A DNA stretch of 64,000 nt from Tetrahymena elliotti 4EA (Eukaryota > Ciliophora > Oligohymenophorea > Hymenostomatida > Tetrahymenidae), in assembly GCA_000231825.2 (NCBI GenBank), contig JH720334.1:140341-204340 (forward strand). Direction: 5' to 3'. Of the stretch, positions 36,810 through 50,001 are shown one piece after another. Each line of letters opens with the position of its first letter. Positions within the stretch are counted from its first letter, which is position 1. Made by a program: the position numbers and the translations under genes. Under the pieces are notes generated by a model. That model worked only from the letters and a program-made list of their open reading frames with translations. It was not told where the DNA came from and made no database searches.

Positions 36810-38617
36810 TGCTTTGAGTCTTATATCCTTTTTTCCTTTATTTTGTTTTGAAAGAAATTAAAAAGTAATTTAGAATTTAAAATTTTTATGTAATTCCAAT
36901 CAAATTTGTTCGTTTTTAAATTGCGATAAAAAATTGTATTTAAATATGGATCCTTTAATAGATAAATATAAATTTTATTCAAGAGAGAAATCAAATATTC
37001 TTAATATCTTTCTAAAAGGAATAATATAAGGATTTAAGAAAAATTATCTTACAGCGAATACCCCTTATTCTCAATTTTCTTATCTTTTTAAATTTTGTTT
37101 TTTTTTTTTTTGGTAGAAATTAAAACCAGATAACCAACCAATACTTCATAAGCTATTTGCATGCTAAAGTAAGCTTTAACTATAAATCAAAAGCAAGAAG
37201 AAGCTTTTTTGCTTAGAAAAAATTTCATGTTTGTTTTCTAACTGTACAAAAAAAATATTTTTAGAATTTCAAAAAAGAATTTCTTTATTAAAAGATAAAT
37301 TAAGATGGAATTTATTTACAAATTTAAAAAATGTAAGGTAATTTATATTTTTGATTTTTCTTAAATACGAAGGAACGATAGTCCAGAAAAATTGTAAAAA
37401 AGAAAAATCAGAGAGATAATATTTTTAAAAAATTGATTTGAAAGAAAATTAATCCTATAATGTTTTGATATTTTAGTTATCTCTAAATAATTAATATCCT
37501 CTCTATTCAGTGTAATTAAAAAAAAGGAAAAATATACTGAATTAAAAATAACAAAATATAATAATTTAATAAATATCATCCTCTTTGACAAATTTTTAAA
37601 AAATAGTACCTACTTTTTTTTAAATTTTTGTTCTTTGTAGAAAGTCTCAACATTTAAAATAATTTCTAAAATACTCAAAAATTATATGATTAATCTTCTT
37701 AAGAAATAAGATAAAAAAATAGAGCAATCATATTTTAGCTTGATAAATAAAACTTCACTAATATTTATTCCTAATTATACTATTAAGTATCTTTGATTTA
37801 GGTCATTAATTAATTAATTAGAATAAATTTTAGCGATGTAACAATACTTTTGTTTATTTAAGAAATTTATGAATAAAATTCAGCTAATCAAATTAAACAA
37901 TTTGTTTATGATTACATCAAAATATTAAAGAATATCCCCAAAATGAAAAGTAATCTAAATTATTTTGAATCAATATTATTAATTATTTAGACACATCCTA
38001 AACTAATCACTCAAACCAAATTTAATTTTTTTTGGGAACAAAAAATTTTAATGTACTTATTAAAACTTTTACATGAGTAAGTTGTTTTTTAATAGAAAAA
38101 AATGTCATTATTTCCAACTTTTTATGTTTTATATTCAAGAGCATCTTTTTTTTTGATAATATAAATTTATTCATTAAGTTACTATCTATTCTACTACTTC
38201 TGTTCTACTTTCTTTGATACATAAAAAAAAAATTTCCACTATTAATATTTTACACATTTCTAATTATGACTTAATAATAATCGGTTCATTTATATCCAAT
38301 TAATTCAAAGTAATCTCTGAAAGTCTGAAACTATAAATTCAAACATCAAAGAATTTTTTTCCAAACTAATTTCTTCATACAAAAGAATCTATTCTACATT
38401 ACACTTCCTTAAAATAAGAAAATATTATAATCAATGAATTAGAAAAAATTCTTTTATGTTTAATTAATTAATTTTTTGAAAGATTTATTGCCATAGCTTA
38501 ATAGAGATGTTTTTTAGATAGTTATTGGTTTCATAATAAAGACATTACAAGAAAAAACTCTACAAAGCTAATATGAAATTAACAAAATAATTTATTTTAT
38601 TTCTTTGTTATTATACC
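36810..38617. other. Intergenic region, 1.8 kb
   Basis: A/T-rich 5' flank of the desaturase and of the first tRNA gene. A poly-T run lies near 37098-37110. A 76-codon Phe/Ile-rich minus-strand frame at 37361-37591 is not supported. No other gene or RNA seen. Confidence 0.45.
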
Positions 38618-38690
38618 GCCCGCCTAGCTCAGTCGGTAGAGCGCAAGACTCTTAATCTTGTGGTCGTGGGTTCGAGCCCCACGGCGGGCT
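38618..38690 (+). tRNA. tRNA-Lys (anticodon CTT), copy 1
   Basis: A 73-nt cloverleaf: acceptor stem GCCCGCC/GGCGGGC, D-arm TAGCTCAGTCGG (A box), anticodon stem CAAGA/TCTTG around loop CTCTTAA with anticodon CTT, T-arm GTGGGTTCGAGCCCCAC (B box), and discriminator T. A T6 run follows at once, the normal Pol III stop. It reads lysine AAG codons. Confidence 0.97.
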
Positions 38691-39258
38691 AATCTTTTTT
38701 ATTCAGTTATTAATTTTTAAATTAATAGTTAAATATAAAACAATATTTTTGTCTTGAGATAATTGTAGAAATAATTATTGAGAAGTTAGTGTTAAATATT
38801 TATTAAATTTTTAGATGTTTAAATGGATAATAGATAGATCTAAAAAGTTAATGTTGACATAAATTGATGAGAATTGCATAGATAATCTGAGGTCATATGG
38901 CATCAATTTAATAGAAAACTGATAAAAATATTATTATGTATTTGACCTTTGCTCTAAATTAAAAGTAACATTAAAATATTCATTAAATCTAAAAATAGTT
39001 AGTTAGTGATCACCAATTTTTTTATTCTGTTTTAAATAAATGAATAAGCTCAAATAAATTTAATTTAAGTTTGATGATAGGGGATTAATGATGCTGAATT
39101 AAGTGAGCATATTTGTAGTTTCTTTTATAAGCTTAGCCTATGGATTAATTGTCTACTTTCGCTTTCTTTCATGTAATTGCCTAAATATCTAAATTCCTGA
39201 TTTATCATAAAAAATAGAATAAAAAATACAAAGATATGGTTTAGCTGTTGTGGGGTAG
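38691..39258. other. Intergenic spacer after first tRNA-Lys
   Basis: Contains no confident gene. From about 39120 the base composition becomes less A/T rich, marking the start of the candidate coding region listed next. A short plus-strand frame from the ATG near 39140 (MDQLSTFAFFH, then a GTAATT donor) could be a first exon of that gene, but its phase does not match. Confidence 0.35.
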
Positions 39259-39663
39259 ATGGTTTTTGATTTAATAACCATTCCCTTAATTTTATATAAT
39301 CTTTCTCGCCTGCTTTATCGTTAGAATATCCATATTTTTTTTGAAATAATTTTTGTATTAGCACTTTTTATGAGAATAATATCAGGTATAATAGTCTATT
39401 ATTTTAATCTTTAACAAGATGAGCTTTCTTACATATCTTTTATCACATACAAAGACTATTGTAGTACCTCATTGAATATAACTCAAGATTTGTGTGATGT
39501 TTTAAGCTCAATAAACTCTTATTCTAATTCAAACCTATCACTTGTTTCTCTTTCTACTTTAAACATGCTTTTCTTTTTGATATTTTATCATGTAAACTAC
39601 AAGGAGATTAAAGTGAATAAAAGAAACAAAGAATTAGAAATGCAGGATGAAAAAAGCAATTGA
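39259..39663 (+). CDS. Possible small membrane protein, unidentified
   Basis: A plus-strand frame of 134 residues from the ATG at 39259 to TGA at 39661-39663; the frame is open back to about 39218, just after an AATAG that could be a splice acceptor. It reads two hydrophobic stretches (about residues 5-15 and 30-50, the latter containing IIFVLALFMRIISGIIVYYF), a polar Ser/Asn/Cys-containing loop (STSLNITQDLCDVLSSINS), a third hydrophobic segment, and a charged tail ending KELEMQDEKSN. Coding character ends where the frame ends, which supports it. Against it, two other frames in 39125-39400, one of them on the minus strand, also look protein-like. Function unknown. Confidence 0.4.
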
Positions 39664-41151
39664 TTAAAAATGACTTAATTCTAAACAAAATCTTTAATTT
39701 TATGAAAAATAACTTTAAAATGTAAATAAAAATAAACAAATATTTATAAATCTATCTCAAAATTATTTATTATTTTTTGTTCGTAATAAAATATATTCTA
39801 ATTTATTCTCATCAAATTCAAATTAACTAAAAAGCATTAATCTTAATTATTATTTTTGTAAGTATTCATTCTTTATCCTTGCTTTATTTAGTAAAATAAA
39901 TATTTAATAACTCATTTTTAATGCAAAAATAATTAACTAGATGGGTTTTTTTATTTGAAGAAAATAAAATCTTAAAACAAATACATAAAACTAATTTTTA
40001 TTAAGAAATACACTAGTTTTTTTAGATAAAAATATCTTTTTTTAAATAATAAACTCATAAAGAGCTGAAAAATGATCTAGATTTGATTTTTGATAAACTT
40101 AAATAACTTATATTTGTTTATTATATTAAATAAACACATTAAAAAATGTATTATGTTTATTTTTACTCTGTTAAAATTGTTTAAATATTTTTCAGACAAA
40201 GCATAAATAGAAGTAGGCTATTTTAGATCTTTATACTTATTAAATTAAACATTGAGTTTATTAATGAAAATTGAATTAGATTTTTTTTAATTTTAATAAA
40301 AATCATGATTTTAATTAGTATTTGAAGATTCAAATTTGATAAACCAAATTTAGCTTAATATTTTTATTTTAAAATTAGACTAGATAAATTTTTTTAAATA
40401 ATTTCAGACGATTTCTATTGGAAAATTTGTGCATTTTTGGGTAAAAAGGAATTTTCCATTTCAGACATATTACAAATTATTCATTTTATCACTTTGAAAA
40501 AAAATATTTCATGTATTGGTATATTCTTCAAAATCTCATTATTTTTTAAGAAACTTACAAATTAAATAAATATCTTTTTAATTAATCTTTACATAACTGA
40601 GTGACTAACTACACTATCCATATAATCACTTTATTTTACAAAGAAATTATTTGAGCAACCTACAAACATTACTGCAGTGAGCTAATCTTTGTTTAGAATA
40701 ACCATAAGATATCCCCTTTTTAAAATGAGTAGATATTTAAGTTTTGAGTGTTTTTTGAATTAATTAATTTAACATTCTATATTTAAACACACTTCTATAA
40801 TTGACTTGTGTCTTTTTAGATCCAATATTGAATTAAGAAGTGTGTAATTTTAAGCCTGAATTTTAATCATAAATTACTTACTCTATTTCATCTTAGCTTG
40901 CACATCAGCTTTAAATTCTAGTGAATAAAAATATTTTTTATTTAATTTATTTTAAACAATACATAATACTGCCTTAATTTATAATTTTAAAAATGATAAA
41001 GATATTTTAAACTTTTAAAAGAATAGGAAACAAACCTAGTGTTTATCAAGCATGCTTTTATCTATTTTTATTAATCTTTTTAAATTTCTTAGACACATAA
41101 ATAATGATAAAATAAACAAAAATGTTGGCAAAAAATAAAATATCCTGAGCT
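39664..41151. other. Intergenic A/T-rich spacer
   Basis: 1.5 kb of low-complexity A/T sequence between the small membrane-protein candidate and the second tRNA-Lys. No coding frame or RNA structure recognised. Confidence 0.5.
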
Positions 41152-41224
41152 GCCCGCCTAGCTCAGTCGGTAGAGCGCAAGACTCTTAATCTTGTGGTCG
41201 TGGGTTCGAGCCCCACGGCGGGCT
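41152..41224 (+). tRNA. tRNA-Lys (anticodon CTT), copy 2
   Basis: Base-for-base identical to the copy at 38618, including the following AATCTTTTT, but with unrelated 5' flank. A and B boxes intact, followed by a T run. Copy 1 is about 2.5 kb upstream. Confidence 0.97.
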
Positions 41225-41793
41225 AATCTTTTTAATCAAAACAAACCCTAAATATGTTACTTTGAAAAATAATACGAAATTTTAAGAATTATTTATTTAA
41301 TTCAAAGACTAACAAATTTATAGTCGTATTTTTATTTTTCCCCCAAACAACTTAATTAACTATTTTATTATTAAATTAATTATAAGCTCTAATTTTTTAA
41401 GCAATAATAAACAATTTTTATGAGGCAGTTTGTTTTCTTTTAATCAGACAATAATTTATTATTTTTCAATAATTTAAAAAACATCAGAAATATTTTTCAT
41501 AAACCTGTCAATTAATTTTAATGCCCATAAATAAAAAAATGTTTTTTTTTCTTTTAAATTTTCAATGTAATTTTTCAAATTTTGATATGAATTCAGCTAA
41601 ACATTCATTATTGATAATTTTTATTTTTAAGAAAACATAAAATTGAATTAACATATTTACATTAGCAAAATTTTAATTTTTAATAATCTAATTCAACATA
41701 TGTCTTTGTTTATAAAATAAAAATCATTTCTATAAATAAATCTTACTTAAAAATCAACAAAATTTTATTAAATTTTAATATATTTGTTGTGTT
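41225..41793. other. Spacer between tRNA-Lys copies 2 and 3
   Basis: A/T-rich, no gene seen. It does not resemble the spacer between copies 1 and 2 by eye. Confidence 0.5.
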
Positions 41794-41866
41794 GCCCGCC
41801 TAGCTCAGTCGGTAGAGCGCAAGACTCTTAATCTTGTGGTCGTGGGTTCGAGCCCCACGGCGGGCT
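41794..41866 (+). tRNA. tRNA-Lys (anticodon CTT), copy 3
   Basis: Third identical 73-nt copy, again followed by AATC and a T8 run. The downstream 167 bp separate it from the stop codon of the large convergent membrane-protein gene. Confidence 0.97.
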
Positions 41867-42033
41867 AATCTTTTTTTTAAAAATCCACATTTTTGATAAT
41901 TTTTACTAAAAATCAATAAATAAAATAGTAAATCAATAACACATTTTTGTAGATAAAAGTAAAAAAAAAAATAGACAAAAAATAATATAAAATACAAAAT
42001 ATATTCATATATATCATTAGTACTAATATATAC

Positions 42034-45000
42034 TCATTAATGAGTTATTAGAGTAATATCTTGTGATTCTTGACCAGAGTTTTATTTTTAAAAATTTGGT
42101 TAGAAATTATTATGAAGATTTTTGCTTTAAACCCTTTAGGTATCATCTTCATTTTGAGAGATATTCTCAGGTTAGCTATCAATTACTTAATTAGGTGTAT
42201 CAGGCTGTTTATTACTTGCTTTATTTTGAGGTGTAAGTTTATCTGGGTTTATATCAATTGTTTCAACATATATCATCTGTTCCTCTTATTCAATAGTAGG
42301 TTATTATTACTGATGGTTATTACTCTAATGAGTGGAATTAAGCTTTTGATTATTCATTTAAGTAGACTAATTTTTTGGAGTAGAAATTTCTTTGTTCAGA
42401 TTTAAAATTTAATTTTAGATTTATTTTTCATTTAATTCTTAACTTTCTTAAACTTTCTCATTTTCTTGTCTATCTGTCATATCGACTTCTATTTATTTAT
42501 TATCATCTTAGATATCAATTGTTTGATCATTCATTTCAATCAATCTTCCATTATTGGGACTAAAGAGAGGAAATGTAAAATCTTAGTTGTTTACATTAGA
42601 ATAGCTTAGTCTATCAGTCAATTGAAGATTTTGATTTGAAAGATTATCAAAAGATTAGTTATGAGGAGCAAAAACAGATATTTTCTTTGGGTATTCTTTC
42701 GAAATGTTTTTCTAGTTTTACTAAGAATTCAAAGCTGAAACAATATTTTATGGTTGAGGATCACTAAGTTTTCTATCTTAGTTATAAGATAAAACTATGG
42801 GTCTGCTTAAGCACATATTTTCAGTTTGTTTTTAAAGAACTTAAATTTGATAACTTCTCACAATAAATTTAGAATCATCCAAAATTTTTATTATGATACT
42901 TCCAATATCTTTCTTCTCAGGAATCCCACTGATAAGTATAGCTCCATTGATTAGATCAATAGAATGAATCCAAGATGGTAACTTTTCATTATCTGTTAAA
43001 CCTTTTTCAATATAATGAATATCTAGGATCTTATGAATACCATAACAGCAAGGAATGTCAGAGTTTCTTTCAAAGGCTTTTACAGAGTGAATAAGATGGG
43101 TAAAAGTATGCAGACTTTCTCCTTGAGTTACTTATAAAAGAGGTGGAGATTTAAGAGTAAATCCAATAGCTCTAGCTTTAATAGCTTCTTAAAGTAAAGC
43201 TTGAGAGAATTTAATTTTCTTAGGATTTTTAGTAACAGGATCATAGAAATGTTTAGAGATTGATCTGAAAATTTCTTTTAGAGCAGCTTTATAAGTCTTT
43301 TCATTAATTGTAATGTCTGAATAGGGATTTGTGTGAATATCTTCAAATTAAGGTTTGATGTCAACATAAGCTTTATACCAATCTATTTCCATAAAGTACC
43401 TGCAAGCTTTCTTTTGCATAAAATCAAACACATTTTTTGTAACCTTATCTTAGTGAATTAAATAGTCTATTAAAAAGCAACAAATAGCTCTGGAAAGGAC
43501 TGAGTTAACATTTGAAAGGGAAGAAAGTTATTTTTTGGTAACTAGTCTTTATTTTTCTGATAAAAATTCCTATTACTGCTTAATATATCTAAGGATTTAA
43601 ATGAAATTGAGATTTCCATTATCAAATATCTTAACAGCTGATTCTTTTTTAATTTTACTCATATCTTTATCTAAATATTGTAATCTAGATATTTTATCAT
43701 ATACACCCAAGTTATGTTTAATATTTTCTGCTGCCTTTTTTGATGTTATGTTTAGGTAAGCTGACTTTCTTTTCTTTTATAGATTTATTTTTGATTGAGA
43801 GAAAATATCGGATCTGTTAAAATTCAGAGTAGAACCTTCTTCTGCTGCCTTTAAATTTTCATGTTTCTTTTCAGTTAAAGTCTTTTTTTTGCACATACTT
43901 TCAGGTTAGTAATTTTATTCATTACTTTTCTGCTTGCCATTTTGTAAAATTTAATCTAATTTTGTTGAGCTTTCAATTATTATTTTTTTAAATTTTTTAT
44001 CTACTATACCCATATCTTCTTCATTAATACCAAAGGGATATATTTTCATTATTACTTCTTCTTCAAAGCTTATTTCTTAAAGAGTTTAATGTTCTTCTAA
44101 GTCTTGCTTGTGTTGAGATAGCCCATAGTAGTCATAGCTTGTAACTTAATTTATTCTCATTAATTCAATAGAAAGCTAATGCAAAATATCTCCTTCCCCG
44201 ATCTTTTTAAGGAAAAAACACCACAGCCTCTCTGCTTAATCTCTAATTTCATCAGTAATAGTTATTTATTTTTTGTATACTTCTCCTACATATGCTACAT
44301 CTTTGGAATACACATACTATCTCTTAAAAGAAATGTTGTAAATAAAATGCTTATATTTGTAGAATCCTAATATACCAAAAATTGGACCAAATATTTAAAT
44401 AGCTAGTTGAAAAGCATAATTAAAAGGAATTCTGTTAGGGATAATTACAAATTAATCAACAGTGTAAGTATATCCATCAGTAGCATTTACTTAGATGGTT
44501 ACTTGCCCATTATATTAAGATGCAGGAGGAGTTCCTGTAAAAACTCTATCAGTAGGAGAAAATTGAACCCAAGAATCTTTAGGAATATCTACAAATTCAT
44601 TTCCTTTCTTAATCTAAGCAGTATATTGCAAATAAACTGAATCCTGACAAGTAAATACCTCACTGCTTACTTAATATTAGAAGCTATCCTCAATAAAAAT
44701 TTCTGCTTAAGGATACTTAGAATTAAAATCCTTCTACAAATTTATTGTTGGTGAAACAATTACAGGAGCCTATAAAGATAAGAAAGTCATGCTAGTATAA
44801 AGGATTGTATTAACATAATCATAGTTAACTCCATCAATAACAGTCATTTAAATCATAATATTTTCAGGCTTAATAAGTTTTTCATCAATTGAATATTTAA
44901 CTCCATTTTTTAGAATGCTATTTATATTTTCAAGACTTCCTTCTAACTTTAATTAATCTTAAATAGCTGAAATAAGCATTAAAACACTTGAATAACTCTT

Positions 45001-48000
45001 ATTAACAAACTTAGCCTTGTTTGTTGGTATTTATGAACCATCAGGTAGTATTTCAAGAGACTAAAGCTAAATTGAAATATTATTTTAAAGAGAAAATATT
45101 ATTGAATTCTTATTTTATAAGTTTACTTAAATGGACTATGTTATGTAAAAGCTTGTTGTGTAATTTATAATATTTTGATTTAAAATGTATTGAATAAAGT
45201 TTTTTACTAAGGCAAACTTCTATCCTATCCATTTATTTAGATATTCATTTTCATTTACACCAAAGCTAATCTATTAGGTAGGAGTATAAGAAGGTTGAAC
45301 AAACCCAAGCTCATCAATATAACCCACAGTTATGCATGCTCTCTTTACAGCAGCCGAGTCTGATGCATTTATATCAAGATAAGCGTTAACAAATGCTGTT
45401 TCTGTTACTGATTAATATGTAGTAAAGACTACTTATTAAATAGTATCTACATACTAACCCTGGCTATTTCTTTATAAAGAGTCTTTACTAATACTTAAGC
45501 TCAATATTTAGCTTTGAGGTTAAAAACTCATCCATGATGGTAAACTTTAAAGTACATCTTAAAAGTAATATTAGGCTTGACGAACTAAAATGTTTTAGTT
45601 CTAATAAATTGGTACTAAATGCATTTCTATTAGCTATCCAATTTGTAATGCCTTTCCTTTAGGTAAGACATTTCTGGTGTATTAATTAGAGTTAGATTAC
45701 TATTTTAGAACATAAATTTAAGTGTGTAAAATAATTTGATTTTGAATCTGAAGAAGGAGTAAAGAATACTAGCTTGTGATAAAGACTTTAGAGCTATCAG
45801 CAGTAACACATATACTGTAATAGCCAAAAGCACTTGGATCACCAATAGTTTAAACAAGTACAGGATTTAAAATATCAACTATGCTGACCAAGCTAATAGA
45901 TGGATATTCATTAGTTGTAGCAAGAATATATTAATCATTTTAAAGGATTATAATATTAAATAAAGATCCAATAATTTTAACTGAAGAAATCTGCTTCATA
46001 GAATAATCTGATTAAATTGATACTATGATTATACCTTTATATGCAGCAGCTAATATTCCATATTTTTCATTTGAAGTTAATCTTTTGATTTAAATAACAA
46101 ATCAGTTAAAAAATAATAGCTCAATTTTCAAACACTAGAGAAAGAATAAATCAAATTGAGGAAAAAAACTTTTAAAAAATTTGGGTTATTGTTTATTTTT
46201 GGCAATTTATTAAAGTCGAATTTTTTCAATTAAATTAGATCAACAATTAACCAAGAAATTTAATCTCTTTAGAAGGTTGGGTCATTTAATAATTTTTTTC
46301 CTTGCTTTTTTATTTTTTCATTCAAAATTTGAAATTAAGCATATTAATTCTTTTTTTAAATATTTTCTAAAAAATTTTAAAGAATTTATTTAATTAGACT
46401 TTTTGATGAATTTAAAATTACCTGAAATCATAGCAACCATCAGTAAAAAATTGTGAAGTAATCTAAGGCTTAAGTGGATTAGTAATATCTCCAACTAGAA
46501 CTCCAAAAGAAAATAAAATCATAAACACATGGTTTTCATCTTTAGTTAGTACAAACCTAAAAAAACTGGTATTCCCTAGAGTATATTTAAGGGTATCTAT
46601 TACGCTTATAATAAAGGGATTAAAAGGGTCAGCTGTAGATATAATGTAACCATTAACGTAATTAACCACTAAGCCAAATTAAAAATTTTTGAAAAATTGA
46701 AAGAAATTGAAGTTAACATAAGGAGATTTTAAGCTTATATTTTCTTTTAGAATCACAGGAGAGCTTGGATCAGTGAAATTAATTATTTATATGCCTAGTC
46801 CTCCTCTAATTAGGTATGCTGTAGAGCCATCTTTGAAGAAAGCTAATTTACCTGTAGGATAAATAGGATTTTGCTATCTATACACATATGAAGAAGCCTC
46901 TAAAATTCCTTATCCAGAATATTTAAAAACAGCTGCTCCATAATCTGCTCTTGATAAATATAATTAATTTTTGTCTTCTTTTAGAATGCATTCAATATCG
47001 AAATTTCCACCATGACTATCCTCTTTAAAAAATGAGTAATAAGTTAATTGATATTTATTCAAGAGAAGATTAGGTACATCCCTATTGAAATTAGGTACTG
47101 TTTTCTAAAATATTTATAATGAGAGTGAATTTGAGTAAAATAGTAGATCTTCAGAATCATTAAGGATTATGTCATTACAATTTGAGTCTACAAAGATATT
47201 TTGCATAATTTAAAAGGTTTTCATTTTCATGTCATATAAACGAACTCCAACTGACCTAAATTAAGAAAATAAATACCTTTTATCATGGCTTAAGTACATT
47301 TATCCTCCCAAGCCTTGACTAGGAGTTGATTCAATTAGCTTAAATATATTGAGATTACAAATCTAGCCTCCACTATCCAAAAAATCTTTAGTGTTATAGA
47401 GAAAAATACCTCTATAAAGCATCATTACAGCTATTGTATTATCATCAATCAATTAGAATTAGTTAACATCAAAGTAAGTAGGTTTAAGACTGCATGAAAA
47501 AGTGAAGGTTATATTTTCAATATCTAAGCCATTATTAACAATAAAATATTAAACACCCACATTAGCAGTCGCTACCAAAGCAAATGTGTTTTGCCTAATA
47601 AATTATATTTAGAATGTGTTTAATCCAAAGACATTTACTTCTTACAAGAATACTAAGCCCTAAGAAGGTTACCTAAAATCAAAAATTTAAAACTTAGAAT
47701 AACACATTACAAAAATTATATTGTTATCCACACTCCAAGGTATAATTTTATTCACAGGGAGGTTTCCTTTTGACATACCATTCACAGTAAGACTGAATGG
47801 TTAGATTGCAGTGTTTATTCCAAAGAATAATCCTGATTAATGTGCTATCCACAAGTATTAAGTTGTGTTACAGTAGGTTAGACCAAGTGTTTTTCCCTTT
47901 GGGTAAAGGATATGATTAAAAATTACCTAAGGATTGGCCATATCAGTTATATCATATATATACAACCCACATAATGACATGCTTATGGCTACATAATTTT

Positions 48001-48187
48001 TACTATTTTAAGTAAATGGAGAAATAGCTGCTGATAGTCCTCCTTAACAAAGTTGAGTAGTGTCTATTGTCAGAGAAGGAACTGGCTAAAATACTGGAAC
48101 TACTTATTCTTCTTCTCTAGTTAACTAAAAATTGAAAACTCTCTGAAAGAAACTAATTAAGAATATAGTAATTGTGATTTACTTCAT
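42034..48187 (-). CDS. Large receptor-like membrane protein with LVIVD and cadherin-like (CADG) domains
   Basis: Two exons (48187-46422 and 46081-42034) with one 340-bp GTAATT...AAAAG intron in phase 2 give exactly 1,937 residues. A signal peptide (TIFLISFFQRVF) is followed by an extracellular half with LVIVD-type beta-propeller repeats (LYIYDITDMANPQVI, IQIINFTDPSSPVIL, VLVGDITNPLKPQIT), then dystroglycan/cadherin-like beta domains with the hallmark LPSWMSFQ and WVQFSPTDRVFTGTPP. One membrane segment near 44380-44440 (FQLAIQIFGPIFGILGF) precedes a cytoplasmic part of about 780 residues. That part has charged helical regions, a further CADG-like stretch (PSWIHSIDLINGAILISGIP, about 42890-43000) and a Gln/Asn-rich tail. 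The architecture suggests surface adhesion or sensing; the ligand is unknown. A CADG-like motif on the predicted cytoplasmic side is odd and could mean that the topology is different. Confidence 0.88.
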
Positions 48188-50001
48188 CTTTTTATTATCT
48201 TTTAATTCTTTTCTATAATACTTCTACTTAATAAATATTTGATTTTAAGAACAACTATTATTAATTTGCAAAAAATATCAAATCAAAACATTAGCTTTTG
48301 ACTCACTCAGTACTTAAAATTCAATCTCTTCATTTTCAGCAAAAAATTTTTTGTATTGAAGGACAATCAGATAAAAATAATTAAAATTCTACAAGAAAAG
48401 CAAAAAATAAGTAAATAAACTTTGATTTAAAAACTTAATTACTAACGGAAATTGGAAATTTGTAACATAATTATGCTCAGCTTTTATCTTAATTATTTTT
48501 TAAAATCCTTTTGGAAACTCATAAAAATTATTTTAAGAGTACCCCTTAAATTTTAAAAAATAAGAATAAATAGGATAAAAAGTAAATTTGTTTTCAAAAC
48601 CATCAAAAACTTTCAACCCACTGATAATTAAGAAGGATTTTATTCTAAATAATTTTTGATTTTTCTTGCTGAATATTATTTATTTAGTAAGTTAGTTAGT
48701 TAGTCACTGATTGACTTGCTTTTTTATAAAATTAGAACTAACAATAATCGAATCTTGTTTATCAATTTTAGAAAGAATGACAACATATATTTTCCACTTT
48801 ATTAGATTTTAAAAAAGAAATACTTTAAATTTAACACAAGGAATCAATAAATATTAAGATTGTTACATCCATTTTAATTTTATTCTTTTAATAACTAAAT
48901 AATCTTTGATGTGAATCTATTGTTTATTTATCATATATTCATTCAAATGAAAATTTCTTTTCAAGCAAAAACCCCCATTCAAATTAATAAAAAATACAAG
49001 CAAATTTTTTAGTTTATAATGAGAAATTTCAGAAAACTAAATTGATACATAAATTGTTAATTTACATAAAATTTTAAATAATTCAAGTTATCAAAAAAGC
49101 TAATGAATGATAAATAAGTATGTGGCAAATTAACTCAATTTTCTTGAAAATAAATATTCACTCTTGTTAATTAAGAAAATAAATAATATTTTTATTTGTG
49201 TATCCTAAATTTTTAAAAATCTCCTTAAATTATAAAATATGAAAGGAAGATTAATTTATAGCAGAAGGATTTATTGTGGTAAAGGTATCAGTTCTAATTT
49301 TTTTTTTGAATTTGAATTATAAAAGAAAAATCAACAAAATTATATTGTAGAAACTCTGAAAAATTAAAACTTGATTTATTTTATTTATTTTTATAGAAAG
49401 AAAATTTTAAAAGCTGTTGAATAATTAGATAGCTGAAAAAAAGGATAAAAATCCTTTTTAAGCCTTATAAGGTACTATCCTTTTTATGATTTATATAATT
49501 TTTGTTCAATTAAAAAGCAAAAATTTTTTATTAAAAAAGGAATTGTTAAGCTTCTCTGAAAATAACCTATTTATCTATTTTCATGAAATCTTCAAGTAAT
49601 CAAATTTAGATATTAATTTAACACCTATTAGTGTATAGTATTATTATAATTATTTTATAAATAAATTTTATGAATTTAATTTCATAATGGATTTATTTTA
49701 TCTCTAAATTTGAAATGTAAAAAGAGTAAGATAAAGACTGTATAGTAGAAAGCTAATATAGAATAAGAAGAATAAAGTAGAAATATAATATGAATAAATA
49801 TGTAAACATAAATTAATAATAAATCTCTTAATATAAAATTAGAAATATAGCTATTTTACAAATTTTAAACTTTCTAAGAATTTGGCTTAGTTAGATTATA
49901 GAAAGATAAGTAGATATACAATCAGATTAAGGGAGTATCTGTATGTCTATAATTGTATTTAAAATTTCAAAATTGCTTAATGGTAAATAGGATAAAAGAG
50001 C
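48188..50001. other. Intergenic region, 1.8 kb
   Basis: A/T-rich 5' flank of the receptor-like gene and 3' flank of the LOTUS gene. A TTAG repeat run near 48688-48710 is the only simple repeat noted. No gene seen. Confidence 0.5.

Noticed and set aside
37361..37591. 76-codon minus-strand ORF
   Set aside because: Hydrophobic Phe/Ile/Leu-rich translation follows base composition; no splice context, motif or flank support.
41800..41997. Minus-strand ORF with an [17 protein letters not shown] C-terminus
   Set aside because: It is the antisense of the tRNA-Lys gene, a well-known false protein.
42070..44640. Several plus-strand ORFs across the receptor-like gene
   Set aside because: They are antisense to a continuous 1,345-residue exon of the membrane protein.
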